A stretch of DNA of 64,000 bases, from positions 27,953 through 91,952 of the forward strand of contig JANXSM010000138.1 in assembly GCA_025352665.1 (NCBI GenBank). The letters run 5' to 3'. Positions 1 to 10,261 of this stretch are shown piece by piece. The notes beneath the pieces were generated by a model. That model had not been told where the DNA came from. It made no database searches and saw nothing but the letters and a program-made list of their open reading frames with translations. Positions within the stretch are counted from its first letter, which is position 1, and each line of letters begins with the position of its first letter. The position numbers and the translations under genes were made by a program. Source of the stretch: Rhodospirillales bacterium (GTDB lineage Bacteria > Pseudomonadota > Alphaproteobacteria > Acetobacterales > Acetobacteraceae).

Positions 1-599
1 ACGGTGGTCTGCACGAGTTCCGCAGTTTTGCCGAGATAGGTCTCCCCACCCGTTGCATAGACCAGCGCGCCGACCTCGCCACGGCGGACGATCGAACCGG
101 GGAAAACGGCGTCGCCGGCCAGCAGCCGGGCATCCGCTGGCACGATATCGCCGAGGCGCAGGCGAATGGCGTCACCCGGGACCAGCTCTCGCGCCGGCGG
201 CGCGGTCCCCTTTCCATCGCGCTTCACTCGAGCCGTGGCCGCAAGCTTGGCCTTGGGGGCGTCTATGGCGTTGCCCGCTTGGCGCTCTTCCCAGAATCCG
301 ATCAACGCATTGGCGAAAAGTAGTAACAGGAAAATAAAGAAATCAGGCCAGTGGCGGACGATACCGGACAGAATGACCGCGACCTCGATCATCCAGGGGA
401 TCGGGCTCCAAAAATAAGAGAGCAATTTTAGAAGCGCATTGGCTTTCTTTTCCGCGCTCTCGTTCGGCCTGTATTGTGCCAGTCGCTTGGTTGCCTCGGC
501 CTAACCAGGGCCGTCCAGGGTCGAGCCGAGCTTTTTCTCGATCTCCGACATGGAAAGCGATTTCACGTCGTCCTTCGGCCTGGGCTTTGACTGACCCAT
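1..599 (-). pseudogene. Proton-efflux P-type ATPase, N-terminal part, disrupted
   Basis: Reading down from an ATG at 599, the frame matches the N-terminus of plasma-membrane H+-transporting P-type ATPases. There is a short cytoplasmic head, a hydrophobic hairpin (SPIPWMIE, then a Leu-rich segment and ANALIGFWEE), then the actuator domain (VPGDAIRLRLGDIVPADARLL). Two lesions are visible. Codon 33 is an in-frame TAG (503-501). The actuator passes directly from ADARLLAGDA to VFPGSIVRRGEV, so the VDQSALTGES segment carrying the TGES dephosphorylation motif is missing. The gene runs off the left edge, so the phosphorylation (DKTGT) domain cannot be seen. The frame is otherwise open, so decay looks recent. 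Identification rests on remembered family sequence; the TAG is seen directly. Confidence 0.8.
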
Positions 600-726
600 G
601 CCTATACGTCTCCTCTTTGTAAGCCCGCTGTTTTGGGGGATGAAAAGCGCGGGCGATCATGGCCCGCGTGAGTTTCAAGGATGCTGGTGACCGATTTTGC
701 GATCATCAACGCCTCTTTGGTGGCGG

Positions 727-1065
727 TCACGCGATGCCGAGCCAATATCTCAGTCCACCACGCACCACACGATGTCCGATTTCGGCTACGGCGCGCTGCG
801 CACCCCGCTCCTCGATGGTGTTCATAAGAGCATCCACAGCTGCGGCGTCGTCAGGCGCTTTCACGCCCTGCGAGATGTCGTCCGCCGGTCGCAAGCCCTT
901 GAACTGCAGGGTTGCTTGCTTCTGTCCAATCCGATCGATTGCACCGTGCAGAAGGCGGCGGGGCGGGTTGCAGGCTTCAAAAAGTCCGAACCTGATGCTC
1001 GACGAGCCCCCGTTGATCGTTAGGATGCAAGAACTTTCCGGATTGATGGTCTTGCCCCCCGTCAT
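727..1065 (-). pseudogene. ackA: Acetate kinase N-terminal fragment
   Basis: About 110 residues resemble the start of acetate kinase. The glycine/serine phosphate loop appears as ILTINGGSSSIRF near residue 14, and a GHRVVRGG block near residue 98 matches the family's conserved GHRVVHGG. Acetate kinase is normally about 400 residues; here the frame ends just after that block and no later part of the protein is recognisable downstream. Acetate kinase converts the acetyl-phosphate made by phosphoketolase into acetate and ATP, so its presence near xfp makes metabolic sense, but this copy cannot be functional. The 14-bp motif shared with the xfp upstream region lies 111 bp upstream. Confidence 0.7.
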
Positions 1066-1606
1066 GTCGCGACGCGTCGACAGACGGTTTGCCGTGATGC
1101 ATGACCGGAGTCGTAATGTGCAGCCCTTTGTCGGACGATCTCCACACTGTCCGCCCGTGATGTTGCGGTGCAGGGTCGGAAACTACTCACCGCTTCGGAG
1201 GCGGAGAGCTTGCCGTGCCCACCTTGAGAACAACCCTTATCCGCCCAGGACTGTGGCGATGGCACCGCCACGCAAGCGCGCGGGCCGCGACAAAAATCTC
1301 CCCGGCAACAGCTGCAGATACGTATGGAAGGCAGGCGTGATGTCGCTATCCGAGGGTGCAAGGAACATATCCGCCATCACCTGCGTCTTGCCGGCAACCT
1401 CATGCGCACCGCCGCCCTCGACCGTGCGTGCGGTGGCCGATGCGGCGGTCAGGAACCCGGAATTGCAGCCCATCACGAACGCGAGGTAAACGCCCAACAC
1501 CGAACTGTTGTCGAGATCGGCCGCCATGAATACCTCGGCAACAAGCCGCGCCGCCGAGGGAAACCCCGGCGAGTGGTTACTGTCCATCAGATCGTTGTTG
1601 ATGGTC
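1066..1606. other. Stretch without a recognisable gene
   Basis: Open frames exist here, notably a 116-codon minus-strand frame at 1587-1237, but I recognise no family in them. They could be degraded coding sequence from the same sugar-phosphate island. The only feature I trust is the 14-bp motif at 1176-1189. Confidence 0.3.
1176..1189 (-). promoter_or_regulatory. Shared 14-bp motif, copy 1 (upstream of ackA remnant)
   Basis: On the minus strand it reads TGAGTAGTTTCCGA. It lies 111 bp upstream of the acetate kinase remnant. Exact or 13/14 copies lie at 5974-5987 and 14951-14964, each upstream of another minus-strand gene. The regulator is unknown; calling it a binding site is inference from recurrence and position. 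Confidence 0.5.
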
Positions 1607-1725
1607 TTAGAGCGTGATGACCGAAGGTGGAATCACCGAAAGGTCTGAATCACGCGAGAAAACAAAGAGCTAGAGCGGGATTACGTCGCCTATCAGACGT
1701 CATCCCGCTCTAGAGCGTAATGACC
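1607..1725 (-). repeat. Dispersed intergenic repeat, copy A
   Basis: About 119 bp bounded by AGAGCGTGATGAC-like ends. It contains an internal inverted repeat (AGAGCGGGATTACGTC against GACGTCATCCCGCTCT). Its reverse complement aligns along its length with 30805-30911. A half copy is at 27165-27226 and a 23-bp end at 54368-54390. It has no coding capacity and resembles small palindromic intergenic repeats of alphaproteobacteria. Confidence 0.85.
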
Positions 1726-1765
1726 AGCCTTCTCGCCGGCATAACTACCCGTTCGGTAGCCGATT

Positions 1766-2377
1766 TCAACACGCAAACCGAGCTGGGTGTGCGTTCCACA
1801 GCGCAATCACCCGGACGTGCGGGTGAGTAGGATTGTAGCTTAGGATGCTCAGCGATGCGGTGCTGAGCGGTAGATGCTGTGCCTCACTCACCGCCAGGCC
1901 GGTCCACCGTGCTGCCAATGCGGGCCCGAATTCACCGTGCGAAAAAAGCGCGACATTCCCCTTCATCGTGCAGAGACGTGCGATCAGCCGATCCGCGCGG
2001 TCGGAGACTTGCGCGGGCATCTCACCCCCTGGGCAGCCGTCGCGAAACACATTCCAGTTCGGCCTCTCCTTGCGGATATCCGCGGAGAGCTTGCCCTCGT
2101 AGTCGCCATAGTCCCACTCAGCCAGGCCCGGTTCAATTTCTGCGTCCCAATCTGGCCCGACCAGCGCGCAGGTCCGTTGCGCGCGCTGCCGCGGGCTGGT
2201 CAGCACGAGACCGAAATGGATGCATCTGAACCACGGCGCCAATTCGCGCGCTTCATTCTAGCCGTTCGCGGTCAGTGGGATGTCCGTGCTGCCGGTGTGA
2301 CGACCGGAAAGCGACCAATCGGTTTCGCCGTGCCGGACGAGGTACAGGCTTAGGAGAGGTTCCCGAGCAGCGATCAC
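1766..2377 (-). pseudogene. Histidine phosphatase family protein, interrupted by TAG
   Basis: From a GTG at 2377 the frame gives the phosphoglycerate-mutase-like signature [11 protein letters not shown] near residue 11, with the phospho-accepting His in RHGE. An in-frame TAG (2260-2258) follows at codon 40. After it the same frame continues through LTSPRQRAQRT and the second catalytic His (FSHGEF) to a normal family length of about 200 residues. The start overlaps the end of the class I aldolase by 4 bp, so it was probably the third gene of an xfp-fba-phosphatase operon. Such enzymes remove phosphate from sugar phosphates or related metabolites; the substrate is unknown. One nonsense change appears to be the only lesion. 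Confidence 0.75.
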
Positions 2378-3420
2378 GACCGCTCCATGGTAGCGCTATA
2401 TTCGCCTTGGAGTGCGGCATGGTTGCAGTGGGCGCGATGCCGGAGCGCGTCCTGCGCTGCCGCGACTTGAGACTCTTTGCCCTGCCATATCTCCAAAGCC
2501 GGCTGCTGGATGGCACGCGCAAACGAGAACACCAATGGCCAGGGCAACCGCGATGCCGTCGATCGCGCCAGGATATTCATCGCGTTGAGACGGGCAGAGG
2601 CAAATTCTGCCGATTGACCGCCCGACAGGAACGCAATCCCCGCAACGGAAGCGGGGACGGCCCCGAGGAGGCATTTCACAGTGGCTGCAGCCACTGTCTC
2701 CACACTCTCCTGGTTTGTGGAGCTCAATCCCGGAAGTACCATGTTGGGCTTCAGGATCATGCCCTCCAGCATGACGTTCTGGGTATAAAGGTGGTTGAAG
2801 ACGCTGTGCAGCGTCTCCTCTGTAACCTCTCGGCCTCGCTCGAGGGTGTGCCCTCCAGCCATCAGCACTTCCGGCTCGACGATCGGCACTAGTCCGACTT
2901 CCTGGCAGAGGGCCGCATAGCGGGCCAATGCCTGCGCATTGGCCTCAATGCAGCCTCGGCTGGGTAGGCCGTCGCCCAGCGTTATCACTGCGCGCCACTT
3001 GGCGAAGCGGGCACCCATTGCGGAATATTCCTTGAGACGGTCCCGCAACCCATCTAGCCCTTCCGTAATCTTCTCACCGAGGCGACCCGCCAACTCCTTG
3101 GCGCCGATGTCGACCTTGATGCCTGGAATAATGCCTGCGTCGGTAAGGACCCTGACAAAGGACGAGCCCTTTTTTGTTTGCTGGCGGATCGTCTCGTCGT
3201 AGAGGATCGCACCGCCGATGCTGTCGCCAAGACCAGACGTGGTGACAATCAATTCGCGATAAGCACGCCGCGCCTCCTCGGTCTGGGGAATCCCAGCAGC
3301 GGCAAACCGCCGGTTGCACGTGCCGGTACTCTCGTCCATCGCGAGCAAACCCTTGCCGACTCCCACCAGCCGGTGCGCGGTGTCGATAAGCCCTTGCGGG
3401 CTCACTTCGAGGCGCCCCAT
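2374..3420 (-). CDS. Class I fructose-bisphosphate aldolase
   Basis: 348 residues, the expected length for the eukaryote-type class I aldolase. These enzymes cleave fructose 1,6-bisphosphate to dihydroxyacetone phosphate and glyceraldehyde 3-phosphate through a Schiff base. Visible signatures are GLLAMDEST near residue 24 and the Schiff-base lysine in [11 protein letters not shown] about two thirds along, followed by [11 protein letters not shown]. No metal-ligand motif of class II enzymes is present. The start lies inside the last 19 bp of phosphoketolase, so the two are translationally coupled. In this cluster it would join phosphoketolase and the pentose-phosphate enzymes rather than serve a complete glycolysis; no pfk is seen. 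Confidence 0.92.
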   Translation of the reverse strand: MGRLEVSPQGLIDTAHRLVGVGKGLLAMDESTGTCNRRFAAAGIPQTEEARRAYRELIVTTSGLGDSIGGAILYDETIRQQTKKGSSFVRVLTDAGIIPGIKVDIGAKELAGRLGEKITEGLDGLRDRLKEYSAMGARFAKWRAVITLGDGLPSRGCIEANAQALARYAALCQEVGLVPIVEPEVLMAGGHTLERGREVTEETLHSVFNHLYTQNVMLEGMILKPNMVLPGLSSTNQESVETVAAATVKCLLGAVPASVAGIAFLSGGQSAEFASARLNAMNILARSTASRLPWPLVFSFARAIQQPALEIWQGKESQVAAAQDALRHRAHCNHAALQGEYSATMERS

Positions 3421-5828
3421 TTCCAGTTCCGGATCTCCGGCAGATCCTCGCCGTGCTGTTCGATGTAGAGCTTGTGTTCGACGAGCTTGTCCCGAACCAT
3501 CTGCTTGAGATAGGCCCCCTTGCTACCAAGATGCGGCAGCCGGTCGACGACGTCCTGCACCAGATGAAACCGGTCGAGATCGTTCTGTACCCGCATGTCG
3601 AAAGCGGTAGTGATCGTGCCCTCTTCCTTGTAGCCGCGCACATGGAGGTTGCGGTTGGTGCGGCGATAGGTCAGCCGGTGCACCAACGATGAATAGCCGT
3701 GGAAGCCAAAGATGATGTGCTTGTCACGGGTGAAGATCGAATCGTAGTCCGCCTCGGTGAGTCCGTGCGGATGCTCGCTGGCGGATTGCAATTTCATCAA
3801 ATCGACGATATTGATCACCCGCATCTTCAGTTCGGGCAGATGCTCGCGAAGGATCGATACGGCGGCCAGGATCTCCAGCGTCGGCGTATCGCCGCAGCAG
3901 GCCATCACCACATCCGGTTCACCGTCCTGGTCGTTGCTGGCCCATTGCCAGATGCCAAGACCCTGCGTGCAATGTACGACAGCCTGACTCATGGTCAGCC
4001 ATTGCGGCATGGCGTGCTTGCCGGCGATGACGACGTTCACGTAATGCCGGCTCCGCAGGCAGTGATCGAAGGTCGACAACAGGCAGTTGGCATCGGGCGG
4101 CAGGTAGACCCGGACAATGTCCGCCTTCTTGTTGATCACATGGTCGAGGAAACCGGGATCCTGATGGGTGAAGCCGTTGTGGTCCTGTTGCCAGACATGG
4201 GATGCGAGCAGGTAGTTCAGCGAGGCGATATTGCGGCGCCACGGTAGTTCCGCCGTGACCTTCAGCCATTTGGCGTGCTGGCTGAACATCGAATCGATGA
4301 TGCGGATGAACGCTTCATAACTGTTGAAAAGTCCGTGCCGCCCGGTCAGCAGGTAGCCTTCCAGCCAGCCCTCGCATTGATGTTCGCTGAGCATCGAATC
4401 GAGCACGCAGCCAGCGGGGGCCAGGAACTCGTCATTTTCTACGGTTGCCGCATCCCATTGCCGGTCGGTGACCTTGAAGACGGCGCCAAGCAGGTTCGAT
4501 AGCGTCTCATCGGGACCGAAGATGCGGAAGTTGCCCTTGTTCAGCCTGACGATGTCCTTGAAGAACTCGCCCAGCACGAGGGTGTCCTGTCCGTCGACGG
4601 CGCCCGGGGAGGCGACCTGTATGGCGTGCACGCGGAAATCGGGCATGTGCAGGTCACGCAGCAGAATGCCGCCATTGGCATGCGGATTGGCGCCCATCCG
4701 GCGGTTGCCCTTTGGCGCCAGCTCGGCCAGTTCCGCGTTCAGACGTCCGCTCTCGTCGAACAACTCCTCGGCCTTGTAGCTTTTCATCCAGCTTTCAAGC
4801 TGCGCGAGGTGCTCGGGGTGCTTGGTATCGACCAGCAGCGGCACCTGATGCGACCGAAAACTCCCCTCGACCGGCAGGCCGTCGACGATCTTTGGCCCGG
4901 TCCAGCCCTTGGGGGATCTCAGAACGATCATCGGCCAGCGCGGCCGTGTGGCAGTCTTGGTGGTCCGGGCGGACATCTGGAACCGTCGGATCTCCACGAT
5001 GGCCTCTTCCATGACGGTTGCCATCAACTCGTGCATCGTCGCCGGGTCGTCGCCCTCGACAAAATAGGGGGTCCAGCCGCATCCCTGAAAAAAATGTTCC
5101 AACTCGTCGTGCTCGATGCGCGCGAGCACTGTCGGATTGCTGATCTTGTAGCCGTTTAGATGCAGGATCGGCAGCACCGCGCCATCGGTCATCGGATCGA
5201 GAAACTTATTGGACTGCCACGCCGTCGCCAGCGGGCCGGTTTCCGCCTCGCCGTCGCCAACGACGCAGGCGACGATCAGGTCCGGGTTGTCGAATACTGC
5301 GCCGAAAGCGTGGCTAAGCGAGTAGCCAAGCTCACCGCCTTCGTGGATCGAGCCTGGCGTCGTCGGTGCGACGTGGCTTGATATGCCACCCGGAAACGAG
5401 AATTGCTTGAACAGCTTCTTGAGCCCGGCTTCGTCCTGGGAGACGTTCGGGTAAACCTCGCTCCAGGTGCCTTCGAGATATACGTTGCCGACGATCGCCG
5501 GGCCGCCGTGACCTGGCCCCGCGATGTAGATCATGTCCAGATCATGCTTTTTGATGACCCGGTTCAAGTGCACGTAGATGAAGTTCTGTCCTGGCGTCGT
5601 CCCCCAGTGACTGACGACGAGCGGCTTGATGTGTGCCATCGTCAAAGGCTCGCGTAGAAGCGGATTATCATAGAGATAGATCTGCCCGACGGAGAGATAA
5701 TTGGCGGCTCGCCAGTAAGCGTTCGTCAGCCGTAACGCGTCGGCGTCCAATGTCCGGGGCTCGGCGGCAGTCCGCTTGGCGCCAAGCCGGCCTTGTGGCT
5801 CTCGCGTCACCGTGTGTGCGTCGTCCAT
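3402..5828 (-). CDS. xfp: Phosphoketolase (xylulose-5-phosphate/fructose-6-phosphate)
   Basis: A thiamine-diphosphate enzyme that splits xylulose 5-phosphate or fructose 6-phosphate with phosphate, giving acetyl-phosphate plus glyceraldehyde 3-phosphate or erythrose 4-phosphate. I take the ATG at 5828 (MDDAHTVT), giving 808 residues, typical of the family. The longer open frame upstream to 6323 has no family similarity. Motifs seen include [19 protein letters not shown] near residue 110, the ThDP-binding stretch [11 protein letters not shown], and [20 protein letters not shown]. The C-terminus NWKWG is also family-like. It heads a minus-strand operon with class I aldolase. The recurrent 14-bp motif lies 146 bp upstream. 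All key regions look intact. Confidence 0.95.
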   Translation of the reverse strand: MDDAHTVTREPQGRLGAKRTAAEPRTLDADALRLTNAYWRAANYLSVGQIYLYDNPLLREPLTMAHIKPLVVSHWGTTPGQNFIYVHLNRVIKKHDLDMIYIAGPGHGGPAIVGNVYLEGTWSEVYPNVSQDEAGLKKLFKQFSFPGGISSHVAPTTPGSIHEGGELGYSLSHAFGAVFDNPDLIVACVVGDGEAETGPLATAWQSNKFLDPMTDGAVLPILHLNGYKISNPTVLARIEHDELEHFFQGCGWTPYFVEGDDPATMHELMATVMEEAIVEIRRFQMSARTTKTATRPRWPMIVLRSPKGWTGPKIVDGLPVEGSFRSHQVPLLVDTKHPEHLAQLESWMKSYKAEELFDESGRLNAELAELAPKGNRRMGANPHANGGILLRDLHMPDFRVHAIQVASPGAVDGQDTLVLGEFFKDIVRLNKGNFRIFGPDETLSNLLGAVFKVTDRQWDAATVENDEFLAPAGCVLDSMLSEHQCEGWLEGYLLTGRHGLFNSYEAFIRIIDSMFSQHAKWLKVTAELPWRRNIASLNYLLASHVWQQDHNGFTHQDPGFLDHVINKKADIVRVYLPPDANCLLSTFDHCLRSRHYVNVVIAGKHAMPQWLTMSQAVVHCTQGLGIWQWASNDQDGEPDVVMACCGDTPTLEILAAVSILREHLPELKMRVINIVDLMKLQSASEHPHGLTEADYDSIFTRDKHIIFGFHGYSSLVHRLTYRRTNRNLHVRGYKEEGTITTAFDMRVQNDLDRFHLVQDVVDRLPHLGSKGAYLKQMVRDKLVEHKLYIEQHGEDLPEIRNWKWGASK

Positions 5829-6249
5829 GGTCTCGGCCCCTCTTGGTTTCCTGGGTCCGCGGTGTGTGCCGCGAACAGGATGCAGCGTGTTGCGGCATTC
5901 GCCGAGCCGGCGCGCAACGCGAAAAGCCCTGTTGAGTTCAACCATAGCGGGCTGGAGAACGTTCGGCGCAGCCTCGGAAACTACCCATGCCGGCGAGCGG
6001 CCTAAGGTGTGGGAGAGGGAGGCCGGAACGCGTGCGGTGGTTTGCGATGCTTCGCCCGTGTGGTCCGAATTTGAGTAGATTCCGACCCTGTGGTGCGCGT
6101 CCGATCGACTGGTAGACCAATGTCGTCGAGTGGGCGCGACTGGAGCTTCGTAACCAACTGCCGGCTGCCTGCCGGTCAAGCGTGACACAAGAGGCTCCGT
6201 CGAGCCAGTCGCTGGAGCAGATCCGGCAAGTCTGGAAGGAGCTATCCTC
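5829..6249. other. Divergent intergenic region between xfp and glk
   Basis: 421 bp with no convincing gene; frames inside it are shadows. It must contain the promoters for phosphoketolase (leftward) and glucokinase (rightward). The shared motif sits at 5974-5987. Confidence 0.5.
5974..5987 (-). promoter_or_regulatory. Shared 14-bp motif, copy 2 (upstream of xfp)
   Basis: The minus strand reads TGGGTAGTTTCCGA, one base different from copies 1 and 3. It lies 146 bp upstream of the phosphoketolase ATG. Similarity with copy 3 continues beyond the core: both have a GCCGGCGAG/GCCTGGCGAG block a few bases away on the plus strand. Confidence 0.5.
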
Positions 6250-7257
6250 ATGCTGATCGCGGGAGACATTGGTGCCACCAAGACACGGCTTGCACTGGTC
6301 TCGCCCGAAACCGGGCCACGCAACTTTTTAGCCGAGGAGGAATTCCACAGCGCTGACTACGCAGGGCTGGAAGCGATCCTAACGGCATTCATGGCCAAAA
6401 CCGGCCGCAACGCCACGTCCGCCTGTTTTGACGTGGCCGGCCCGGTGATCGGCGGGCGGGCGCATCTGACAAATCTGCCTTGGGATCTTGAAGAAACAGC
6501 ACTCTGCACCGCGCTTAATTTGCAGCGCGTTACCCTGCTGAATGATCTCGCGGCCACCGCCCATGCCGTGCCGCATCTGCAGCCCGAAGAGACGATCACT
6601 GTGAATGCCGGCAAGCCCGGCGTGGAACACGCGCCGATCGCGGTGCTGGCTCCTGGTACTGGGCTGGGCGAGGCGTTTCTGATTTGGGGGGGGCAAGACT
6701 ATATCACCTGCTCCTCCGAAGGCGGGCACAGCGACTTTGCCCCGACCAACGATGTCCAGGCCGGACTATGGGCGTTCCTGACCGAACGTTTCCGCCATGC
6801 GGCTTACGAGAGGGTGTGCGCCGGCTCCGGGCTGCCCAACGTTTACGATTTCGTGCGGTCGCGGGATCCGTCCTCAGAAAGCGCCGCCTTCCGCGCCATC
6901 TTGGACGCTGCGGACGATCGTACGCCGCCCATCGTCGAAGCCGCGCTGAATGATGCAGCGAACAACCCGATCGCGGCCGAGACACTACGCATCGTGATCG
7001 ACGTCTGGGGTGCCGAGGCAGGTAATCTGGCTCTGAGGGTGCTCGCGACCGGCGGCGTCTATTTGGCCGGCGGCATGCCGCCGAGGCTCGTTCCGCAATT
7101 GCAGGACGGCGCCTTCATGCGCGCCTTCACCGCCAAGGGCCGCTTTGCCAATATGTTGAGCGCGGTGCCGGTTCACATCGTTAAGGTCAACGCCGCCCTG
7201 CTTGGCACCTCCATATATGGGCTGCAGCAGGCGGGGCGGCCGGTAGCCGGCGCATAA
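6250..7257 (+). CDS. glk: Glucokinase (ROK-unrelated, Glk family)
   Basis: 335 residues, matching bacterial ATP-dependent glucokinase of the E. coli Glk type, which phosphorylates glucose to glucose 6-phosphate. The phosphate-binding N-terminus [13 protein letters not shown], the AGPVIGG and [11 protein letters not shown] segments, the second phosphate loop ([12 protein letters not shown]) and the [11 protein letters not shown] glucose-binding region are all present in order. It opens a plus-strand group with transaldolase and glucose-6-phosphate isomerase, supplying the substrate for Pgi and for the zwf/gnd branch opposite. GAAGGAGCT 5-10 bp before the ATG is a strong ribosome-binding site. 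No lesions are seen. Confidence 0.93.
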   Translation: MLIAGDIGATKTRLALVSPETGPRNFLAEEEFHSADYAGLEAILTAFMAKTGRNATSACFDVAGPVIGGRAHLTNLPWDLEETALCTALNLQRVTLLNDLAATAHAVPHLQPEETITVNAGKPGVEHAPIAVLAPGTGLGEAFLIWGGQDYITCSSEGGHSDFAPTNDVQAGLWAFLTERFRHAAYERVCAGSGLPNVYDFVRSRDPSSESAAFRAILDAADDRTPPIVEAALNDAANNPIAAETLRIVIDVWGAEAGNLALRVLATGGVYLAGGMPPRLVPQLQDGAFMRAFTAKGRFANMLSAVPVHIVKVNAALLGTSIYGLQQAGRPVAGA

Positions 7258-7330
7258 ACGTCCCAACGCCTGGCGGACCGGCCTGCAGGCGATTCCGCCG
7301 CCGTTGTTTTATTGCAAAAGGAAGCGACAG

Positions 7331-8413
7331 ATGGCTTCAGACGGACCCAAGGCGCTCAACCGGCTCGGCCAGAGCCTGTGGCTGGACAACATCACCCGCG
7401 ACCTGCTCGATAGCGGCACGCTGAAGCGATACATCGACGAGTTGTCGGTCACCGGCCTCACCTCCAACCCGACGATCTTCCACCACGCAATCGCGCGCAG
7501 TTCTGCGTACGACGCGGAAATCCGTCGGCAACTGGATCATGGCGCCGTAGGAGAGGGGCTCTTCTTCAACCTTGCCACCCAGGACCTCGACCGCGCGGCG
7601 GATCTGTTCGCGCCGGTCCATGCGCGCACCGGCACGGTCGACGGCTTCGTGTCGTTGGAAGTCTCGCCCCTGCTCGCCTACGACACCCAGGCAACGGTGG
7701 AGCAGGCCAAACTACTGCACGCAAAGGCAAAGAGGTCCAATCTCTTCATTAAGATCCCCGGCACCGCGGAAGGCATGCCAGCGATCGAGCAGGCGATTTT
7801 CGATGGCGTCCCAGTCAACGTGACCCTGCTGTTCTCCACCGAACAATATAACGCAGCGGCCGATGCCTACCTGATGGGGCTCGAACGCCGCGTCGCCGCC
7901 GGCCTGTCCCCCGACATACGCTCAGTTGCTTCGCTTTTCATCAGCCGCTGGGATGTTGCGGTGGCCAGCAAGGTGCCGGAGAAACTGCGCAATACGCTCG
8001 GGATCGCCGTTAGCAAGCAATCCTATAAGGCCTATCGCGATCTACTGGAGGGCGATCGGTTTCAGCGTCTGGCAAATCTCGGCGCGCGGCCGCAACGGCT
8101 GCTGTTCGCCAGCACGGGCACCAAGGACAAGAACGCATCCGACACATTGTACATCTCCGCTCTTGCCGCCCCGAACACGGTCAACACAATGCCGGAGGAA
8201 ACCTTGCTGGCCTTCGCCGATCACGGCACGACCAGCGGTGCATTGCCGCGCGATGGTGGGGACGCGGAAGCGGTGCTGCTCATGTTCGCCAAGGCCAGCA
8301 TCGATATCGCGGCGCTGGCAGCGCAACTGCAATCCGACGGGGCCAAAGGCTTTGTCGCCTCTTGGCACGAACTGCTTGGGGCGATCGAGGCCAAGAGCAG
8401 GACCCTGGCCTGA
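7331..8413 (+). CDS. tal: Transaldolase
   Basis: 360 residues, matching the long transaldolase class found in actinobacteria and some proteobacteria. It moves a dihydroxyacetone unit between sedoheptulose 7-phosphate and glyceraldehyde 3-phosphate. The family features [21 protein letters not shown] near residue 40, and the Schiff-base lysine in the [12 protein letters not shown] strand are visible, as is [15 protein letters not shown] toward the C-terminus. I chose the ATG at 7331, preceded by AAAAGGAAG, over an upstream TTG-type start at 7304. It sits 73 bp after glk and 16 bp before pgi, so the three are probably co-transcribed. Confidence 0.93.
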   Translation: MASDGPKALNRLGQSLWLDNITRDLLDSGTLKRYIDELSVTGLTSNPTIFHHAIARSSAYDAEIRRQLDHGAVGEGLFFNLATQDLDRAADLFAPVHARTGTVDGFVSLEVSPLLAYDTQATVEQAKLLHAKAKRSNLFIKIPGTAEGMPAIEQAIFDGVPVNVTLLFSTEQYNAAADAYLMGLERRVAAGLSPDIRSVASLFISRWDVAVASKVPEKLRNTLGIAVSKQSYKAYRDLLEGDRFQRLANLGARPQRLLFASTGTKDKNASDTLYISALAAPNTVNTMPEETLLAFADHGTTSGALPRDGGDAEAVLLMFAKASIDIAALAAQLQSDGAKGFVASWHELLGAIEAKSRTLA

Positions 8414-8429
8414 ACACAGGAGAGATCCG

Positions 8430-10052
8430 ATGACCGCTCTCACTGCGACCCCGTCCTGGCAAGCGCTCGCTGCGCATCACGCGCGCATCAAAGACATTCA
8501 TCTGCGCAAGCTGTTCGCCGACGATCCCGGCCGAGCGGAGCGGTTCTCGATCGAGGGTGGGGGCCTTTTCCTTGACTACTCCAAGAACCGCATCACTGAT
8601 GAGACCGTGCGGCTGCTGCTGCAGCTTGCCGAGGAGCGCGGCGTTGCAAAACGGCGCGATGCGATGTTTGCGGGTGAGAAGATCAACACCACGGAACGTC
8701 GTGCCGTGCTGCATGTGGCACTGAGGGCGCCGCGCGGCACCCACATCGTGGTCGACGGTGCCGATGTTGTGCCCGAAATCCACAAGGTGCTGCAGGCGAT
8801 GGTGGATTTCGCCATGCGCCTGCGGAGCGGGGCGTTCATCGGCCATACCGGCAGGCGGATCCGCAACGTCGTGAATATTGGTATTGGCGGATCCTATCTG
8901 GGACCCGAGATGGCCTATCGCGCGCTGCGTCCCTTCAGCGACCGGTCTATGACTTTCCGCTTTGTCTCCAATGTCGATGGCGCAGATTTCAGTGAAGCAA
9001 CATGGGATTTGGATGCGACCGAAACGCTGTTCATCGTTTCCTCCAAGACGTTCACCACCCTGGAGACGATGACCAACGCGGCGACGGCGCGCGCCTGGCT
9101 GGTCCAGAAACTCGGTCCGGATGCGGCAGTCGCAAAGCATTTCGCGGCGGTCTCGACCAATATTCCGGCTGCCATCACGTTCGGCATCGATCCAGCCAAC
9201 ATCTTCGGCTTCTGGGACTGGGTGGGCGGTCGCTATTCAATGGACAGCGCAATCGGTCTGTCCACGATGATCGCCGTGGGCGCCGACAACTTCCGCGACA
9301 TGCTCGCCGGCTTCCACGCGATGGACGAGCATTTCCGGACCGCGCCCGCCGCCTTCAACCTGCCGCTGCTGCTCGGTCTTCTGACTATCTGGTACACTAA
9401 TTTCTTCGGCACGCAGACGATTGGCATACTGCCCTATGCCGCTCATCTGGCACGTTTTCCTGCCTATCTCCAGCAGCTCCAGATGGAGAGTAACGGCAAG
9501 CATATCGATCTCGATGGGTGCGTGCTGGACTATCAGAGCGGTCCCATCGTCTGGGGAGAGCCCGGGACCGACGGCCAGCACTCATTCTATCAGTTGCTTC
9601 ATCAGGGTACGAGACTGGTACCCTGCGACATGATCGGTTTCTGCCGACCGCTCAGCCAGCAGGTCGCGCAGCACGACCTGCTGATGGCCAATTTGTTTGC
9701 GCAAGCCGAGGCGCTGGCGTTTGGCAAGACGGCGGATGAGCTAAGAGTGGAAGGCTGCTCCGACCACCAGACACCGTTCCGCGTCACCGAGGGCAATCGA
9801 CCGACAAACATGATCCTGGCCGAAGCCCTCAATCCGGCAACCCTCGGCAGCCTGGTGGCGCTCTACGAGCACAGCGTCTTCACCCAGGGTGCGATCTGGG
9901 CGATCGATAGCTTCGACCAATGGGGTGTCGAACTGGGCAAGGTTCTGGCAAACCGCATCATCCCCGAACTGAACCGTGACGCGGAGCCGGTTCTCGCGCA
10001 CGACGCCTCAACCAATGCACTAATCCGACGGTACCGGAAGCAACGAGCGTGA
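8430..10052 (+). CDS. pgi: Glucose-6-phosphate isomerase
   Basis: 540 residues, close to E. coli Pgi (549). It interconverts glucose 6-phosphate and fructose 6-phosphate, linking glk, zwf and the fructose-6-phosphate branch of phosphoketolase. I read the start as the ATG at 8430, preceded by CAGGAGAG. Family signatures seen include [45 protein letters not shown] (the first PGI signature) and a C-terminal [10 protein letters not shown] block (the second). The catalytic Glu and His regions appear intact. It converges on zwf across a 209-bp gap with no other feature. Confidence 0.95.
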   Translation: MTALTATPSWQALAAHHARIKDIHLRKLFADDPGRAERFSIEGGGLFLDYSKNRITDETVRLLLQLAEERGVAKRRDAMFAGEKINTTERRAVLHVALRAPRGTHIVVDGADVVPEIHKVLQAMVDFAMRLRSGAFIGHTGRRIRNVVNIGIGGSYLGPEMAYRALRPFSDRSMTFRFVSNVDGADFSEATWDLDATETLFIVSSKTFTTLETMTNAATARAWLVQKLGPDAAVAKHFAAVSTNIPAAITFGIDPANIFGFWDWVGGRYSMDSAIGLSTMIAVGADNFRDMLAGFHAMDEHFRTAPAAFNLPLLLGLLTIWYTNFFGTQTIGILPYAAHLARFPAYLQQLQMESNGKHIDLDGCVLDYQSGPIVWGEPGTDGQHSFYQLLHQGTRLVPCDMIGFCRPLSQQVAQHDLLMANLFAQAEALAFGKTADELRVEGCSDHQTPFRVTEGNRPTNMILAEALNPATLGSLVALYEHSVFTQGAIWAIDSFDQWGVELGKVLANRIIPELNRDAEPVLAHDASTNALIRRYRKQRA

Positions 10053-10261
10053 GTTCTGCCCGAATGGCGACGGTGGCAGCTGGCGCAACCGCCATCGTTG
10101 GATGGCCGTAACATGGCAGGCACCGCAGCCGCGTCGGTCGCGGTGGTTTCGCCCCGTGTCGCTGATGAGGCCGGTGGCCATCCTCACTCTGGCTCGAATT
10201 GCTCCAGGTATCGCGGGCCGGCAACCTCTAATTCCCCCACCACCCACGGAAGACCTCATAG

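Noticed and set aside
659..1489. A 276-codon plus-strand frame near the left edge.
   Set aside because: It overlaps the acetate kinase remnant antisense and has no recognisable domain or ribosome-binding site.
1237..1587. A minus-strand ORF of 116 codons as a real gene.
   Set aside because: I could not recognise any domain and it lies in degraded surroundings; left as unassigned stretch.
1..2377. Amber-codon recoding, because two genes have a single in-frame TAG.
   Set aside because: Other broken genes carry TGA, TAA or frameshifts, and no pyrrolysine-type or suppressor machinery is visible. General decay explains it better.
5829..6323. A phosphoketolase start at 6323 giving a 973-residue protein.
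   Set aside because: The extra N-terminal part has no family similarity; the ATG at 5828 gives the normal length.
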